From a virus: DNA of 37,376 bases. Under the pieces are notes generated by a model that searched no databases, was not told where the DNA came from, and worked only from the letters and a program-made list of their open reading frames with translations. The stretch lies in the IMG/VR virus record IMGVR_UViG_3300021409_000085, positions 1-37,376 of that record, one strand, 5' to 3'. How positions within the stretch are numbered: position 1 is the stretch's first letter; each line of letters starts with the position of its first letter. The position numbers and the translations under genes were made by a program. This document shows positions 24,263-31,068 of this stretch, piece by piece.

Positions 24263-24497
24263 ATTGAATCCTTGGTGCAGACGTCTGCACATCGGTACTG
24301 CTGTCGTCGCCCGCGCCTGGTGATGCGCTTGCTTTGGAGAGTCGGCCTTTGTTCGTCGACGACTGTGCCTGTAACACGCCACTGGGAGGCACGCTGGCGG
24401 CCTGATGTACTGCTCGCTACCCACAACTTTGGAGCCGGCACCGTCCTGCGAACGCTTGAGGTTCGAGGCCGGCCGGACTACCATGGGTACGTTGAAT
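24263..24497. other. Non-coding or uncertain stretch upstream of the HNH gene
   Basis: No convincing gene is visible here. Short minus-strand readings exist, for example from an ATG at 24484 continuing in frame into HNH, and from a GTG at 24392. They lack ribosome-binding sites and family-like sequence. The stretch holds palindrome copy 2 and begins just after the hairpin at 24498-24519, so it could be a late leader RNA. Confidence 0.4.
24275..24290. repeat. 16-bp palindrome GTGCAGACGTCTGCAC, copy 2
   Basis: A perfect palindrome 13 bases upstream of the HNH start codon, next to its Shine-Dalgarno sequence. It is identical to the copies at 17813 and 33257, and like copy 1 it is followed by ATC on the plus strand. 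Confidence 0.95.
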
Positions 24498-24519
24498 AAA
24501 AAAGCCCGGCGGACCGGGC
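24498..24519 (-). terminator. Intrinsic terminator before the late gene block
   Basis: Minus strand: stem GCCCGG, loop TCCG, stem CCGGGC, followed by six T. It lies downstream of the 50-residue gene and upstream of HNH-terminase. This is the place expected for a tR'-like terminator that a late antiterminator must overcome. Confidence 0.85.
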
Positions 24520-24649
24520 AAACGGAGACTGCGTGTGTATCCCCCGCTATGCTGCGGATCGAGACAGGACCACCACCTTTCGCCGTTGGGAATTCGTGCG
24601 CTTTACGTTGTCGCCCAACGCCGCCATGCCGCGCAATGGCCGAACCGGA
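24520..24649. other. Short intergenic stretch after the 50-aa gene
   Basis: About 130 bp between the 50-residue gene stop and the hairpin. A 26-codon minus-strand reading from an ATG near 24626 has no ribosome-binding site and is not called. Nothing else is evident. Confidence 0.4.
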
Positions 24650-24802
24650 TTAGGAATCGATGTGCGCCCAGGTGAGGCGCAGGCTGATGCAGGTGGCGTC
24701 CCAACGCCGGGCGTAACGGCGGCAGATGCGGTAGTGCTGACGCAACACCCTTGGAGCACGGGCGATGCGCTCGACGAGCGAACGCTTGCGAACTGAGGTC
24801 AT
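24650..24802 (-). CDS. Small basic phage protein (50 aa)
   Basis: A 50-residue, strongly basic protein (13 Arg/Lys), including SVRKRSLVERIARAPRVLRQ and YRICRRYARRWDATCISLRL. I recognise the ERIxRAPRVLRxHYRICRR layout from small conserved proteins that sit between the late regulator and terminase genes in Burkholderiales prophages. It has been left unnamed there. The ATG at 24802 has a strong AAAGGAAG site at ideal spacing, and the gene is bracketed by two terminator hairpins (24867-24892 and 24498-24519). It may bind nucleic acid, given its charge, or insert into a membrane as an amphipathic helix. Function is unknown. Confidence 0.65.
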   Translation of the reverse strand: MTSVRKRSLVERIARAPRVLRQHYRICRRYARRWDATCISLRLTWAHIDS

Positions 24803-24866
24803 ACGCTTCCTTTGGTGACAGGTGGACTGGACCGAACAGGGCAACGCAACAACGAACGCAGAAATG

Positions 24867-24892
24867 CAAAAAGCCCGCATAAGCGGGCTTTG
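24867..24892. terminator. Bidirectional hairpin terminator after the late-regulator gene
   Basis: An 8-bp stem (AAGCCCGC, loop ATAA, GCGGGCTT) with A-tract and T-tract flanks. It lies 66 bp beyond the stop of the Q-like gene and upstream of the 50-residue gene. The minus-strand U-tract is the better of the two. Confidence 0.8.
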
Positions 24893-24957
24893 GTTACAGT
24901 TACTGCGATGATGGGCAAAATATAGCCTGCCTGTAACACTTCCGTCAATCAATTAAT

Positions 24958-25665
24958 TTAATTTCGGAAATCTTGTTCCGGAATCGTCACACCCTGCTCC
25001 AGGAAGATTGGCTCCAGCCGGGCCATGGCCAGCTCTTCCAGCTTGCGAAGGTGATTCTTCATCTTGAACGACGCACGGAAGTACTTCATGTGGTTGCCCC
25101 CGAACGATTCCGCCAGGTCGCGCACGCTGATGTCGATCTTCCTGTGGTTCGCAAACATCCGACCCAGCATGCAGTCGATTGCCAGCGGCTTGATACGCGG
25201 GAACATCGGTGCGAACCAGTCCGATATTCCCTTGATCGCCACGATGCGCTCCGCCGAGAACGCATAGCGTCGCTGCACGCGCGGGTGCTCAGTCGGCGGC
25301 AGCTGCCTGTCGCCCTCGTCGACGTCTTCGTATTCGACCTGGCCATATTTCGCCTCCAGCACCCAGCGCTCGATCTCCGGCAGGTTGGTCTTCACGGCCT
25401 GGGTGATCAACGCGCACTGCGCACGCACCTCGGTACCGCGCAGGCCTTCGAAGTTCACCGAGCCGCTGCGCTCGCCGTGCAGCTGGTCGAGCCAGTGCTG
25501 CTGCCCCACGTCGAGCCGGATGGATTCCATCGCCCGAATCAGCGCCTTGCGAAACGGCGCATCGCCCGCTGGCTCCTGTCCCATGATGAGGAAGGCGAAG
25601 TGCACTGCCTGTCCCGCGTTCTCAAAAATGCCCTGCTGTTCCACTTCCATGCCCATCGCTCCCAT
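24958..25665 (-). CDS. Candidate late gene regulator (Q-like position, 235 aa)
   Basis: A 235-residue protein conserved, as far as I recognise it, in prophages of this order and usually annotated hypothetical. The middle has QQHWLDQLHGERSGSVNFEGLRGTEVRAQCALITQAV. The C-terminal 60 residues (RKIDISVRDLAESFGGNHMKYFRASFKMKN, then HLRKLEELAMARLEPIF) look like a helix-turn-helix DNA-binding region similar in layout to sigma-4-type domains. It is the last gene of the early leftward arm, followed by two terminators and then all the late genes. That is the place of lambda Q. I therefore infer a late antiterminator or activator. The ATG at 25665 overlaps the upstream stop (TAATG). Confidence 0.55.
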   Translation of the reverse strand: MGAMGMEVEQQGIFENAGQAVHFAFLIMGQEPAGDAPFRKALIRAMESIRLDVGQQHWLDQLHGERSGSVNFEGLRGTEVRAQCALITQAVKTNLPEIERWVLEAKYGQVEYEDVDEGDRQLPPTEHPRVQRRYAFSAERIVAIKGISDWFAPMFPRIKPLAIDCMLGRMFANHRKIDISVRDLAESFGGNHMKYFRASFKMKNHLRKLEELAMARLEPIFLEQGVTIPEQDFRN

Positions 25666-25925
25666 TACCCTGCCCCTTTTGTCTCGGAACGGTTCTCGCC
25701 GTCCACCACCACCGTTGAATTTCCCTTCGCATCCTTCAGCACCCGCCAGCCAGGCTTGGGCTTCGTTCCGACCGTGTGCCCGTTCTCGCTGGCGTAGAAC
25801 ACTGGACTGCCCTTCATGCCCGCCCGTATCGGCCTATCGATCGACTCGGTCCCGAACGCTTCCCGCATCCCATCGATCCAGGCCGCCACCACCGGCATCT
25901 GCTCGCGCATTCCCCCTTTCGCCAT
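25665..25925 (-). CDS. Conserved phage protein of the replication region (86 aa)
   Basis: An 86-residue protein: REQMPVVAAWIDGMREAFGTESIDRPIRAGM, then SPVFYASENGHTVGTKP. This small family is common in proteobacterial phages near replication genes, with the same MPVVAAWIDxMREAFG...FYASENGxxxGT pattern. Its function is not established. It starts 40 bases from the iteron cluster and overlaps the next gene by one base. The Lys-rich, Gly-rich C-terminus is probably flexible. A role in replication control is possible from position only. Confidence 0.7.
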   Translation of the reverse strand: MAKGGMREQMPVVAAWIDGMREAFGTESIDRPIRAGMKGSPVFYASENGHTVGTKPKPGWRVLKDAKGNSTVVVDGENRSETKGAG

Positions 25926-25965
25926 CTCGCCTCTCCTGACTACTCGTTATGTTTCTTTTCGACAA

Positions 25966-26235
25966 ACCCTCAACATGCTCAACATACCCTCAACACCTTT
26001 AACTCTTTGTTTTCATTAACTTTGTTGACACTATTGAGACTATTGAGGGTTAAATTAAAATCGAACAAGATTTAATTCCTCCGCTTCTTCCCTTGGCTTG
26101 CCTTTTCCAGCGCATACGCACGCGTGGAGCCTCAAAAAACCCTCAATACCCTCAACACCCCCAACATCCCTTTACTATTCAAGGGGTTACACGTGTTGAC
26201 ACTTGCTCGCATGTGGAGGGTCAACCCTCAACACC
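25966..26235. other. Putative replication origin with CTCAACA-type iterons
   Basis: A 270-bp AT-richer stretch at the end of the primase-helicase gene. Repeats of ACCCTCAACA or CCCTCAATA type occur at 25966, 25978, 25986, 26139-26170 (three in a row) and 26223-26235, and in inverted orientation at about 26022-26050 and 26193-26200. A near-perfect AT-rich inverted repeat (AATTAAAATC / GATTTAATT, about 26053-26077) could be the unwinding element. Direct repeats plus an AT-rich segment next to a replicase gene is the usual phage origin layout. Function is inferred. Confidence 0.6.
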
Positions 26236-29085
26236 GACTGCACCGCGATGGCGATACGACTTCAGGTCCGATTCGAATAGCGCACTGGCGTTCTCCGTCC
26301 ATTCGCGCAGGGTCTGGCCGGGCGGGTGATCGCCCACCAGGAACACGTTGCGTTGTTTCACCTTCTCGCCGTACTCGTACAGGATCGGCTTCTTGTGCAG
26401 CGCCTTGCCGGCATAGCGCTCGACGGACGGACTGAAGATCGTCAGCGAGGTGTACTTCGATTCGCCCGACCGGTTGCACCACACCTGGAAGGCGTCGTAC
26501 AGCTGCTGCACGCCACAGGTGATGAAGGGCAGCGGCAGCAGCCCGCGCGACCACTCGCGGTAGAAGCGCTCGGCCGGCGCCAGGCTCTTCTCGATGAGGT
26601 TGTCCTTCGCCTCGTTGTACAGAGGCTTCGTGTGCTCGTTGAAGTCGCCCATGTCCAGCTCGCGCACCAGGTAGTGATAGAAGGCCTCGATGCCGCCGGC
26701 GCCGATCTCCTCCCAAACGCCCTTGTAGAAGTCCGCGCTGAGTGCCGGCGGCGTCCACACGACCAGGTAGCGCCGGTCCGTCTTGTCCAAGGCGAGCGGC
26801 TGCAGCTCGTTCGACAGGAACACGAAGTTCATCTGGTTCGCTTCACTGTGCTCGGGCAGGCCCTTCGGGTTGACGATCACCGTGTCGCCCGACACCAGGT
26901 ACTTGAGCTTGCCCTTCATCTGCTTGAGCTCGGACCGGGTGACCACCTCGTCGGCCACCATGAACAGCTTCATCGATGCCCAGTCGTTGAAGTTCGACTC
27001 CAGCTGCGCATTGCCGATCACATAGCCGTACTCGCCATAGATGGCCTTGACCACCTTCTCGAAGAAGAAGTTCTTACCGGAGCCCTCGTCGCCGTGCATG
27101 ATGATTGACGTCTCCATCTTCGCGCCCGGGTTGCGCAGCGGGTAGGCCAGCCAGCGCAGGATCCACAACGCCAAATCATCATTGCCGTCGCACAGGTGCG
27201 ACAGCAGCACCTGGATCTGCATGCAGTTGCCCTTCTTCGGCCGCATTTTCCAGCCGCTGAACAGGTTCACGGTCGCCGTCGGGCCGCTCTCGGCCGGACT
27301 GGGCGTCTCGGTCGGGTCGAACACGATGTTCTTTTTCAGGACCCACTTGCGCGCATCGCCCGACCAGAACTTCATCACGTCGTTGTTCGCCACGATGGTG
27401 CGCATCGCCGAGACCTTCATCAGCATGCGCTGCCGGCAGTCCCACACCAGGTCTTCGCCGTAGATCAGGATGAAGTTCTCGAGCACGTCGTCGACGGCGT
27501 CCCAGTGCGCCTGCCCGTAGACCTTTTTGGGCTTGTCCTTCTTGTGTGGCGCATCGTCCTCGCCCCCCTCCCCCGGCGCGGAGCGGACGCCAGCTGGGGG
27601 CGTTTTCGACCCGCTGCCGGCCGCTTCCTCGTCAAATCGCGCCGCGATTTCCGCCGGCGTCTCTTCTGTCGCGCTCGCGCGCGGCTGCTCCGCACCAAGG
27701 GGGGCGGGGGAATCCGGTGGGGTCAGGTCATCCGAAAACGGTACGTCGGACTCGGCGGCCGCCGCCGGAGAGGGGGCGGGAGAACCAGTTGTGCGCTGCT
27801 CCGCAGCGAAGGGAAGGATGGGGCCCGACTGCGGCGCGTCCTCGGCCGCATGCGCGGAAGGGGCGAAGGGGCGAGTATTGCGCTGCTCCGCAGCGAGGGA
27901 AAGGGTGGCTGCTGGCTGCGGCACGTTCTCGGCCGCTCGCGCGGGCTTGGTCTCGATCAGCGCGAGGCGCAGCTGTACGCGCACCTGGTCGAGTCCTTCC
28001 TCGATGTGCAGGTCGTTGTAATCGGTCAGCTTACGCCCGCCGCGATCGGCCGCGAACCGCGGCACTGCCACCGATGCGTTGCCTACTTCCTTTGCGGCCG
28101 TGTGGCAGCTGGCCACGCCGGCATTGGAAAACGTCGGCGTGCTTACCGAGCGACCGCGGCGCACGTCGGCGGCGACGAACGAAATGCCTTCAGCATTCGT
28201 CTTCCAGCTCGCCATGACCTCGACCAGTTGCCCGTCGTCGGCCTTCACCCGGTGCGATGCGCCGTCGATCGGCACGCCGGCCGAAACGTGAAACATCTTA
28301 CGGAGGTGCTCGGTGAAGCGCTCGACCAGCAGGTAGTCGTCGTCGGCCAGCAGCAGCAGGTGCGCTTCCGGATAGTGTTTGCGCAGCCAGCGCGCGACGT
28401 GGATCAGGTTGCCTGCGTTGAGGGCGACAACGACAGGCAAATCGTAGCCAGGCGCGAGCGCCCGACGTGCGCTGGCACAGGTCGCATATCCCTCGCCCAG
28501 GGCAATGACGCTAGCGCCCTCAAGCTCGCCGAGCACATGCATGACGCCGATCGCATCCATGCCGGCATTCAGCTTCTTCTCGCCGGCGCCGTCGATCTTC
28601 TGCAGGCCGAGCAGCTGGCCATCGCGCACCAGGGGAATGAGCAGCGTCCCGTCGCGGCCGACGCGCAGGCCCTCGCCCGGCACCTGTTTTCGCTCGAGGT
28701 AAGGGTGAACGACCGGCACGCCCGCAGCCTGCTTCCACTGGTCACGCGCGCGATTGGCAGCCAGCCGGGCGGCATTGCTGCGCTTCTCCTCTTCTGCCTG
28801 CGTCACGGCGCGCTGCTTGCGTGCGAGCTCGCTCTTCTCGGCCCCGGTCAACTCTTCGATGTCGACCGTCACCGGGACCGTATTGCGGTTCTCGCCCTGG
28901 AAGTAACCGAAGGCGCCGGTGACGACGATGCGGCCCGAGTCGAGCTTCATCTCGCGCAGGATGTACCAAGCCTTCTTCTCGGGCCCGAAGCGTTTGTACT
29001 TGCCATCCAGGATCGGATGGCCAGCCGGCAGGGCCGGCATGTCGTGCTCCACCATGTGTGCGACTACTTGACCAACGTTGCTCAT
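26221..29085 (-). CDS. TOPRIM-primase / SF3-type helicase fusion (DUF5906-like)
   Basis: A 954-residue replication protein. After an N-terminal region with a DNA-binding character, the primase part has a TOPRIM domain: VIALGEGYATCASARRAL near residue 190 with the catalytic Glu, and LLLLADDDYLLV near 248. A long Ala/Pro-rich linker (about residues 360-480) contains three imperfect repeats including AAEQR. The C-terminal half is an SF3-type (D5/DUF5906) helicase with Walker A HGDEGSGKNFFFEK at about 665, Walker B KLFMVADEVV at about 708, and a downstream YLVSGDTVIVNPKG sensor-like region. It would open the origin and prime synthesis. The ATG at 29085 overlaps the upstream stop. The C-terminus lies within the putative iteron region. 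Confidence 0.87.
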   Translation of the reverse strand: MSNVGQVVAHMVEHDMPALPAGHPILDGKYKRFGPEKKAWYILREMKLDSGRIVVTGAFGYFQGENRNTVPVTVDIEELTGAEKSELARKQRAVTQAEEEKRSNAARLAANRARDQWKQAAGVPVVHPYLERKQVPGEGLRVGRDGTLLIPLVRDGQLLGLQKIDGAGEKKLNAGMDAIGVMHVLGELEGASVIALGEGYATCASARRALAPGYDLPVVVALNAGNLIHVARWLRKHYPEAHLLLLADDDYLLVERFTEHLRKMFHVSAGVPIDGASHRVKADDGQLVEVMASWKTNAEGISFVAADVRRGRSVSTPTFSNAGVASCHTAAKEVGNASVAVPRFAADRGGRKLTDYNDLHIEEGLDQVRVQLRLALIETKPARAAENVPQPAATLSLAAEQRNTRPFAPSAHAAEDAPQSGPILPFAAEQRTTGSPAPSPAAAAESDVPFSDDLTPPDSPAPLGAEQPRASATEETPAEIAARFDEEAAGSGSKTPPAGVRSAPGEGGEDDAPHKKDKPKKVYGQAHWDAVDDVLENFILIYGEDLVWDCRQRMLMKVSAMRTIVANNDVMKFWSGDARKWVLKKNIVFDPTETPSPAESGPTATVNLFSGWKMRPKKGNCMQIQVLLSHLCDGNDDLALWILRWLAYPLRNPGAKMETSIIMHGDEGSGKNFFFEKVVKAIYGEYGYVIGNAQLESNFNDWASMKLFMVADEVVTRSELKQMKGKLKYLVSGDTVIVNPKGLPEHSEANQMNFVFLSNELQPLALDKTDRRYLVVWTPPALSADFYKGVWEEIGAGGIEAFYHYLVRELDMGDFNEHTKPLYNEAKDNLIEKSLAPAERFYREWSRGLLPLPFITCGVQQLYDAFQVWCNRSGESKYTSLTIFSPSVERYAGKALHKKPILYEYGEKVKQRNVFLVGDHPPGQTLREWTENASALFESDLKSYRHRGAVGVEG

Positions 29086-29315
29086 TCTTGCTCGGCCCCG
29101 TCGATTGTGGCGGTGCTGCTCTTGAATGGCACGCGGGTGGTGCCGAACAATGACGGGATGCCACGGTAGTCAAAGGCACCTTCGCGCAGCACGCCGCCGC
29201 GAGCGCGATTGCGCTCGGACAGCGGCCGCATCACAGGAGCAGGCCCTACGGCCGTTTGCACCATGCTGAGTTCGGCCAGGTCGACGAGATCCGCGAACGT
29301 TGCGCTCGGCTTCAT
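29082..29315 (-). CDS. Small hypothetical protein upstream of the primase (77 aa)
   Basis: A 77-residue protein. An N-terminal helix-like region (SATFADLVDLAELSMVQTAV) is followed by a basic, Gly-rich tail (RPLSERNRARGGVLREGAFDYRG, then LFGTTRVPFKSS). It overlaps the CII-like gene at its start and the primase-helicase at its end (ATGA at both). It therefore belongs to the early leftward operon and is probably translated with them. I do not recognise a family. Size and position fit a replication accessory or host-takeover protein. Confidence 0.6.
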   Translation of the reverse strand: MKPSATFADLVDLAELSMVQTAVGPAPVMRPLSERNRARGGVLREGAFDYRGIPSLFGTTRVPFKSSTATIDGAEQE

Positions 29316-29824
29316 GCGCCCTCCGGCTTCACTGGGGTGCCGTACACGCGCATCGTCAACGCGACCAGCTCGGAGATTGTCTTCTGCATCTCGTCCGCGC
29401 CGGCACGCAGCATTGCCTCTTCGCGCCGGTCGATATGGTCGTCCGCCGTGGCCTGGTTGAAGTCGCTCGAGAAGCTTCCCAGTTTGGCGTACAGCTCGTT
29501 GAACTTCTTCAGCAGGTCGACGTTGTCGATCTCGACTTCCGGCAGTTTGACGAACGTGCCGCCGCTGACTGCAGCGACCGCTTCAGCGAAAAAGGTTGTG
29601 CCCGAAAACTTCTGCATCTGCAGCGCGGTCTCGATCAACAGACCTTGGCCCTTGCGCTCGTAGATGCGATTTTCGAGCGCGTCACGGCTCATGCCGAGGG
29701 CGCAAGCAATCGCATCCCAACCGCCAGGGAAGGCCTTGATCATCGAGAGGCAAGATTTCCTAATGTCCACAGTGAACCCCTTTGCTTGTGGTTGTTGCTG
29801 AAGGCTCGACGAAATATCATTCAT
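29312..29824 (-). CDS. CII-like phage regulatory protein (CP76/YmfL type)
   Basis: A 170-residue regulator. The N-terminal region DIRKSCLSMIKAFPGGWDAIACALGMSRDALENRIYERKGQGLLIETALQMQ has the composition and helix layout of the phage regulatory CII/CP76 (YmfL) family. The probable helix-turn-helix lies at IACALGMSRDALENRI. The helical C-terminal half (NVDLLKKFNELYAKLGSF) may mediate oligomerisation. It sits directly after the cro-like gene, as CII does in lambda. The start at 29824 lacks a clear ribosome-binding site; the next Met in this frame would remove conserved sequence. By analogy it may influence the lysis-lysogeny choice. Confidence 0.75.
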   Translation of the reverse strand: MNDISSSLQQQPQAKGFTVDIRKSCLSMIKAFPGGWDAIACALGMSRDALENRIYERKGQGLLIETALQMQKFSGTTFFAEAVAAVSGGTFVKLPEVEIDNVDLLKKFNELYAKLGSFSSDFNQATADDHIDRREEAMLRAGADEMQKTISELVALTMRVYGTPVKPEGA

Positions 29825-29923
29825 CGAAGCTAGATAAATCCGTGAATCAATTTCCTTGGCGCAACTTTACAGGCGAGCAAAAGCCAGCCTGCTTATGCCA
29901 TCAGATCAAGAAAATGAGATTGA

Positions 29924-30196
29924 TTACGGGTCGACTGGGTCGAGAAGCTTGTCGATGCTCGGGCACGGGGTGGTGCTGGGTATGAGTTCGGGCCAAATCC
30001 GCTGCCAGTCATCTGGAAACATCTCTCGGCGCGTTACCAGTCCTCCTGTCGCCGATTCAATCGCAGCTGCATGTATGACGGGTACTGATCTCGTCCCATC
30101 CGCCCATCGACTGAGGTCAGGCGCATGGGCGCCAATGGCCTTAGCCAATGCAGCTTGGCGTCCGCGCTTCTGAGAAAGGTAGGTTTTGATGTCCAT
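29924..30196 (-). CDS. Cro-like YdaS-type helix-turn-helix regulator
   Basis: A 90-residue DNA-binding protein of the YdaS/Cro group, transcribed divergently from the repressor. The helix-turn-helix is RQAALAKAIGAHAPDLSRWADGTRSVP, with the ALAKAIG helix and PDLSRWADG recognition helix. A C-terminal MFPDDWQRIWPEL is also typical. ATG at 30196 is preferred over one 36 bases upstream because the latter would read through the operators. The minus-strand promoter (TTGCTT at 30232-30227, 16 bp, TATACT at 30210-30205) would give an RNA starting almost at the ATG, so it may be leaderless. It probably represses cI transcription and commits to lytic growth. Confidence 0.82.
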   Translation of the reverse strand: MDIKTYLSQKRGRQAALAKAIGAHAPDLSRWADGTRSVPVIHAAAIESATGGLVTRREMFPDDWQRIWPELIPSTTPCPSIDKLLDPVDP

Positions 30197-30204
30197 GGTA
30201 CTGG

Positions 30205-30232
30205 AGTATAGCGATTCGCTAAACAAAAGCAA
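30205..30232 (-). promoter_or_regulatory. Leftward early promoter (cro)
   Basis: Minus strand: -35 TTGCTT (30232-30227), 16-bp spacer, -10 TATACT (30210-30205). It overlaps operators 1 and 2. The start site would fall within a few bases of the cro ATG. Confidence 0.6.
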
Positions 30233-30269
30233 TAGCGAATCGCATATTTCAATGTTTAGCGATCTGCTA
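30209..30269. promoter_or_regulatory. Three CI/Cro operators spaced 24 bp
   Basis: Operator 1 is TAGCGATTCGCTA at 30209-30221 (perfect palindrome around a central T). Operator 2 is TAGCGAATCGCAT at 30233-30245 (near-perfect). Operator 3 is TAGCGATCTGCTA at 30257-30269 (one mismatch). Starts are exactly 24 bp apart. The lattice lies between the divergent cro and cI start codons and covers both promoters. Confidence 0.85.
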
Positions 30270-30273
30270 TCTA
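30246..30273 (+). promoter_or_regulatory. cI promoter, weak -35
   Basis: A -10-like TATCTA at 30268-30273 overlaps operator 3. A poor -35 lies around 30246-30252. Transcription would begin near 30280, leaving almost no leader before the ATG at 30282. Confidence 0.45.
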
Positions 30274-30281
30274 ATGCTCAG

Positions 30282-31028
30282 ATGCAAACAAATGATGAAG
30301 TGCGCCGACAGAACCTCGAAATCGCGATCAAGCGCGCGGGGTCAGCTGCCAAGCTCGCTGAAAAAGCGAAAACATCGGCGGCCTACCTCAGCCAGATCAA
30401 GAACCGTACGCCCGATAGCAAGTCGGGTACCCCGAAAACCATGGGGGACGACATGGCTCGCCGCATTGAGAGCGCTTTGGGAGAGCAACTTGGATGGATG
30501 GATGTTGACCATAACCGGCCATTTTTCGCGCCTGGTGAGCTAGACGAGTTACTTGCTGGCGCCGAACTTAATCCGAGGCGCGTTCACGCTTCTGGAGCGG
30601 ATGACCCGAACTTAACGCAGATCCGCAAGGTCAAGCTGCAGGTGCAAGCTGGCATAACCGGTTTCCAGGTGGAGCCAGTGCACGATGACGGCGACACCCA
30701 AGGTGTGCCGACAAAATGGATTTTGAAAGAAGGCCTGAGCCGTGACGCGCTGCTGGCCATAACAGTCCGCGGCGAAAGCATGGAACCAGCGCTCTACGAA
30801 GGTGATGTGATCGTGGTGAACACCCGGGATACGGCGTTAACGGATGGTGCCGTGTACGTCGTGAATTACGAGGGCGAGGTCGTCGTTAAGCGGCTGCAGC
30901 GCGACGCCGGCCAGTGGTGGCTGACCTCGGACAACGCCGACCAGCGGAAGTTCCACAGGAAGTTGTGCAAGGGCGCCGAGTGCATTTTAATCGGCAAGGT
31001 AATTCGTAAAGAAAGTACGCACATTTAA
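30282..31028 (+). CDS. CI repressor with LexA/S24 peptidase domain
   Basis: A 248-residue prophage repressor. The N-terminal helix-turn-helix covers about residues 5-60 (LEIAIKRAGSAAKLAEKAKTSAAYLSQIKN). The C-terminal S24 domain has the Ala-Gly cleavage site at residues 123-124 (QAGITG), the Ser nucleophile at 166 (RGESMEP) and the Lys at 203 (EVVVKRLQ). It should therefore self-cleave under RecA stimulation, making the prophage SOS-inducible. ATG at 30282 (MQTNDEVRR) is chosen because the cI promoter would start transcription just before it. An in-frame ATG at 30252 lies between operators 2 and 3, upstream of the predicted start site, and has no ribosome-binding site. It probably represses both the leftward promoter and the promoter at 31546-31573. 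Confidence 0.9.
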   Translation: MQTNDEVRRQNLEIAIKRAGSAAKLAEKAKTSAAYLSQIKNRTPDSKSGTPKTMGDDMARRIESALGEQLGWMDVDHNRPFFAPGELDELLAGAELNPRRVHASGADDPNLTQIRKVKLQVQAGITGFQVEPVHDDGDTQGVPTKWILKEGLSRDALLAITVRGESMEPALYEGDVIVVNTRDTALTDGAVYVVNYEGEVVVKRLQRDAGQWWLTSDNADQRKFHRKLCKGAECILIGKVIRKESTHI

Positions 31029-31068
31029 AAGGGCGCGACGACATGCCAAGATATGGACAAAGGAGCCC

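Noticed and set aside
24440-24485. A tRNA-like T-arm (GGTTCGAGGCC)
   Set aside because: No matching acceptor, D or anticodon stems can be drawn around it.
24547-24759. A 70-codon minus-strand reading downstream of the 50-aa gene
   Set aside because: It starts inside the better-supported 50-residue gene, has no ribosome-binding site and no family resemblance.
27196-29169. A 657-codon plus-strand open frame opposite the primase-helicase
   Set aside because: High-GC shadow of the real minus-strand gene: Arg/His/Val-rich composition, no ribosome-binding site, no family features.
30186-30281. Longer starts for the repressor, at 30186 or 30252
   Set aside because: They would translate the operator/promoter region. 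The predicted cI promoter starts transcription just before 30282.
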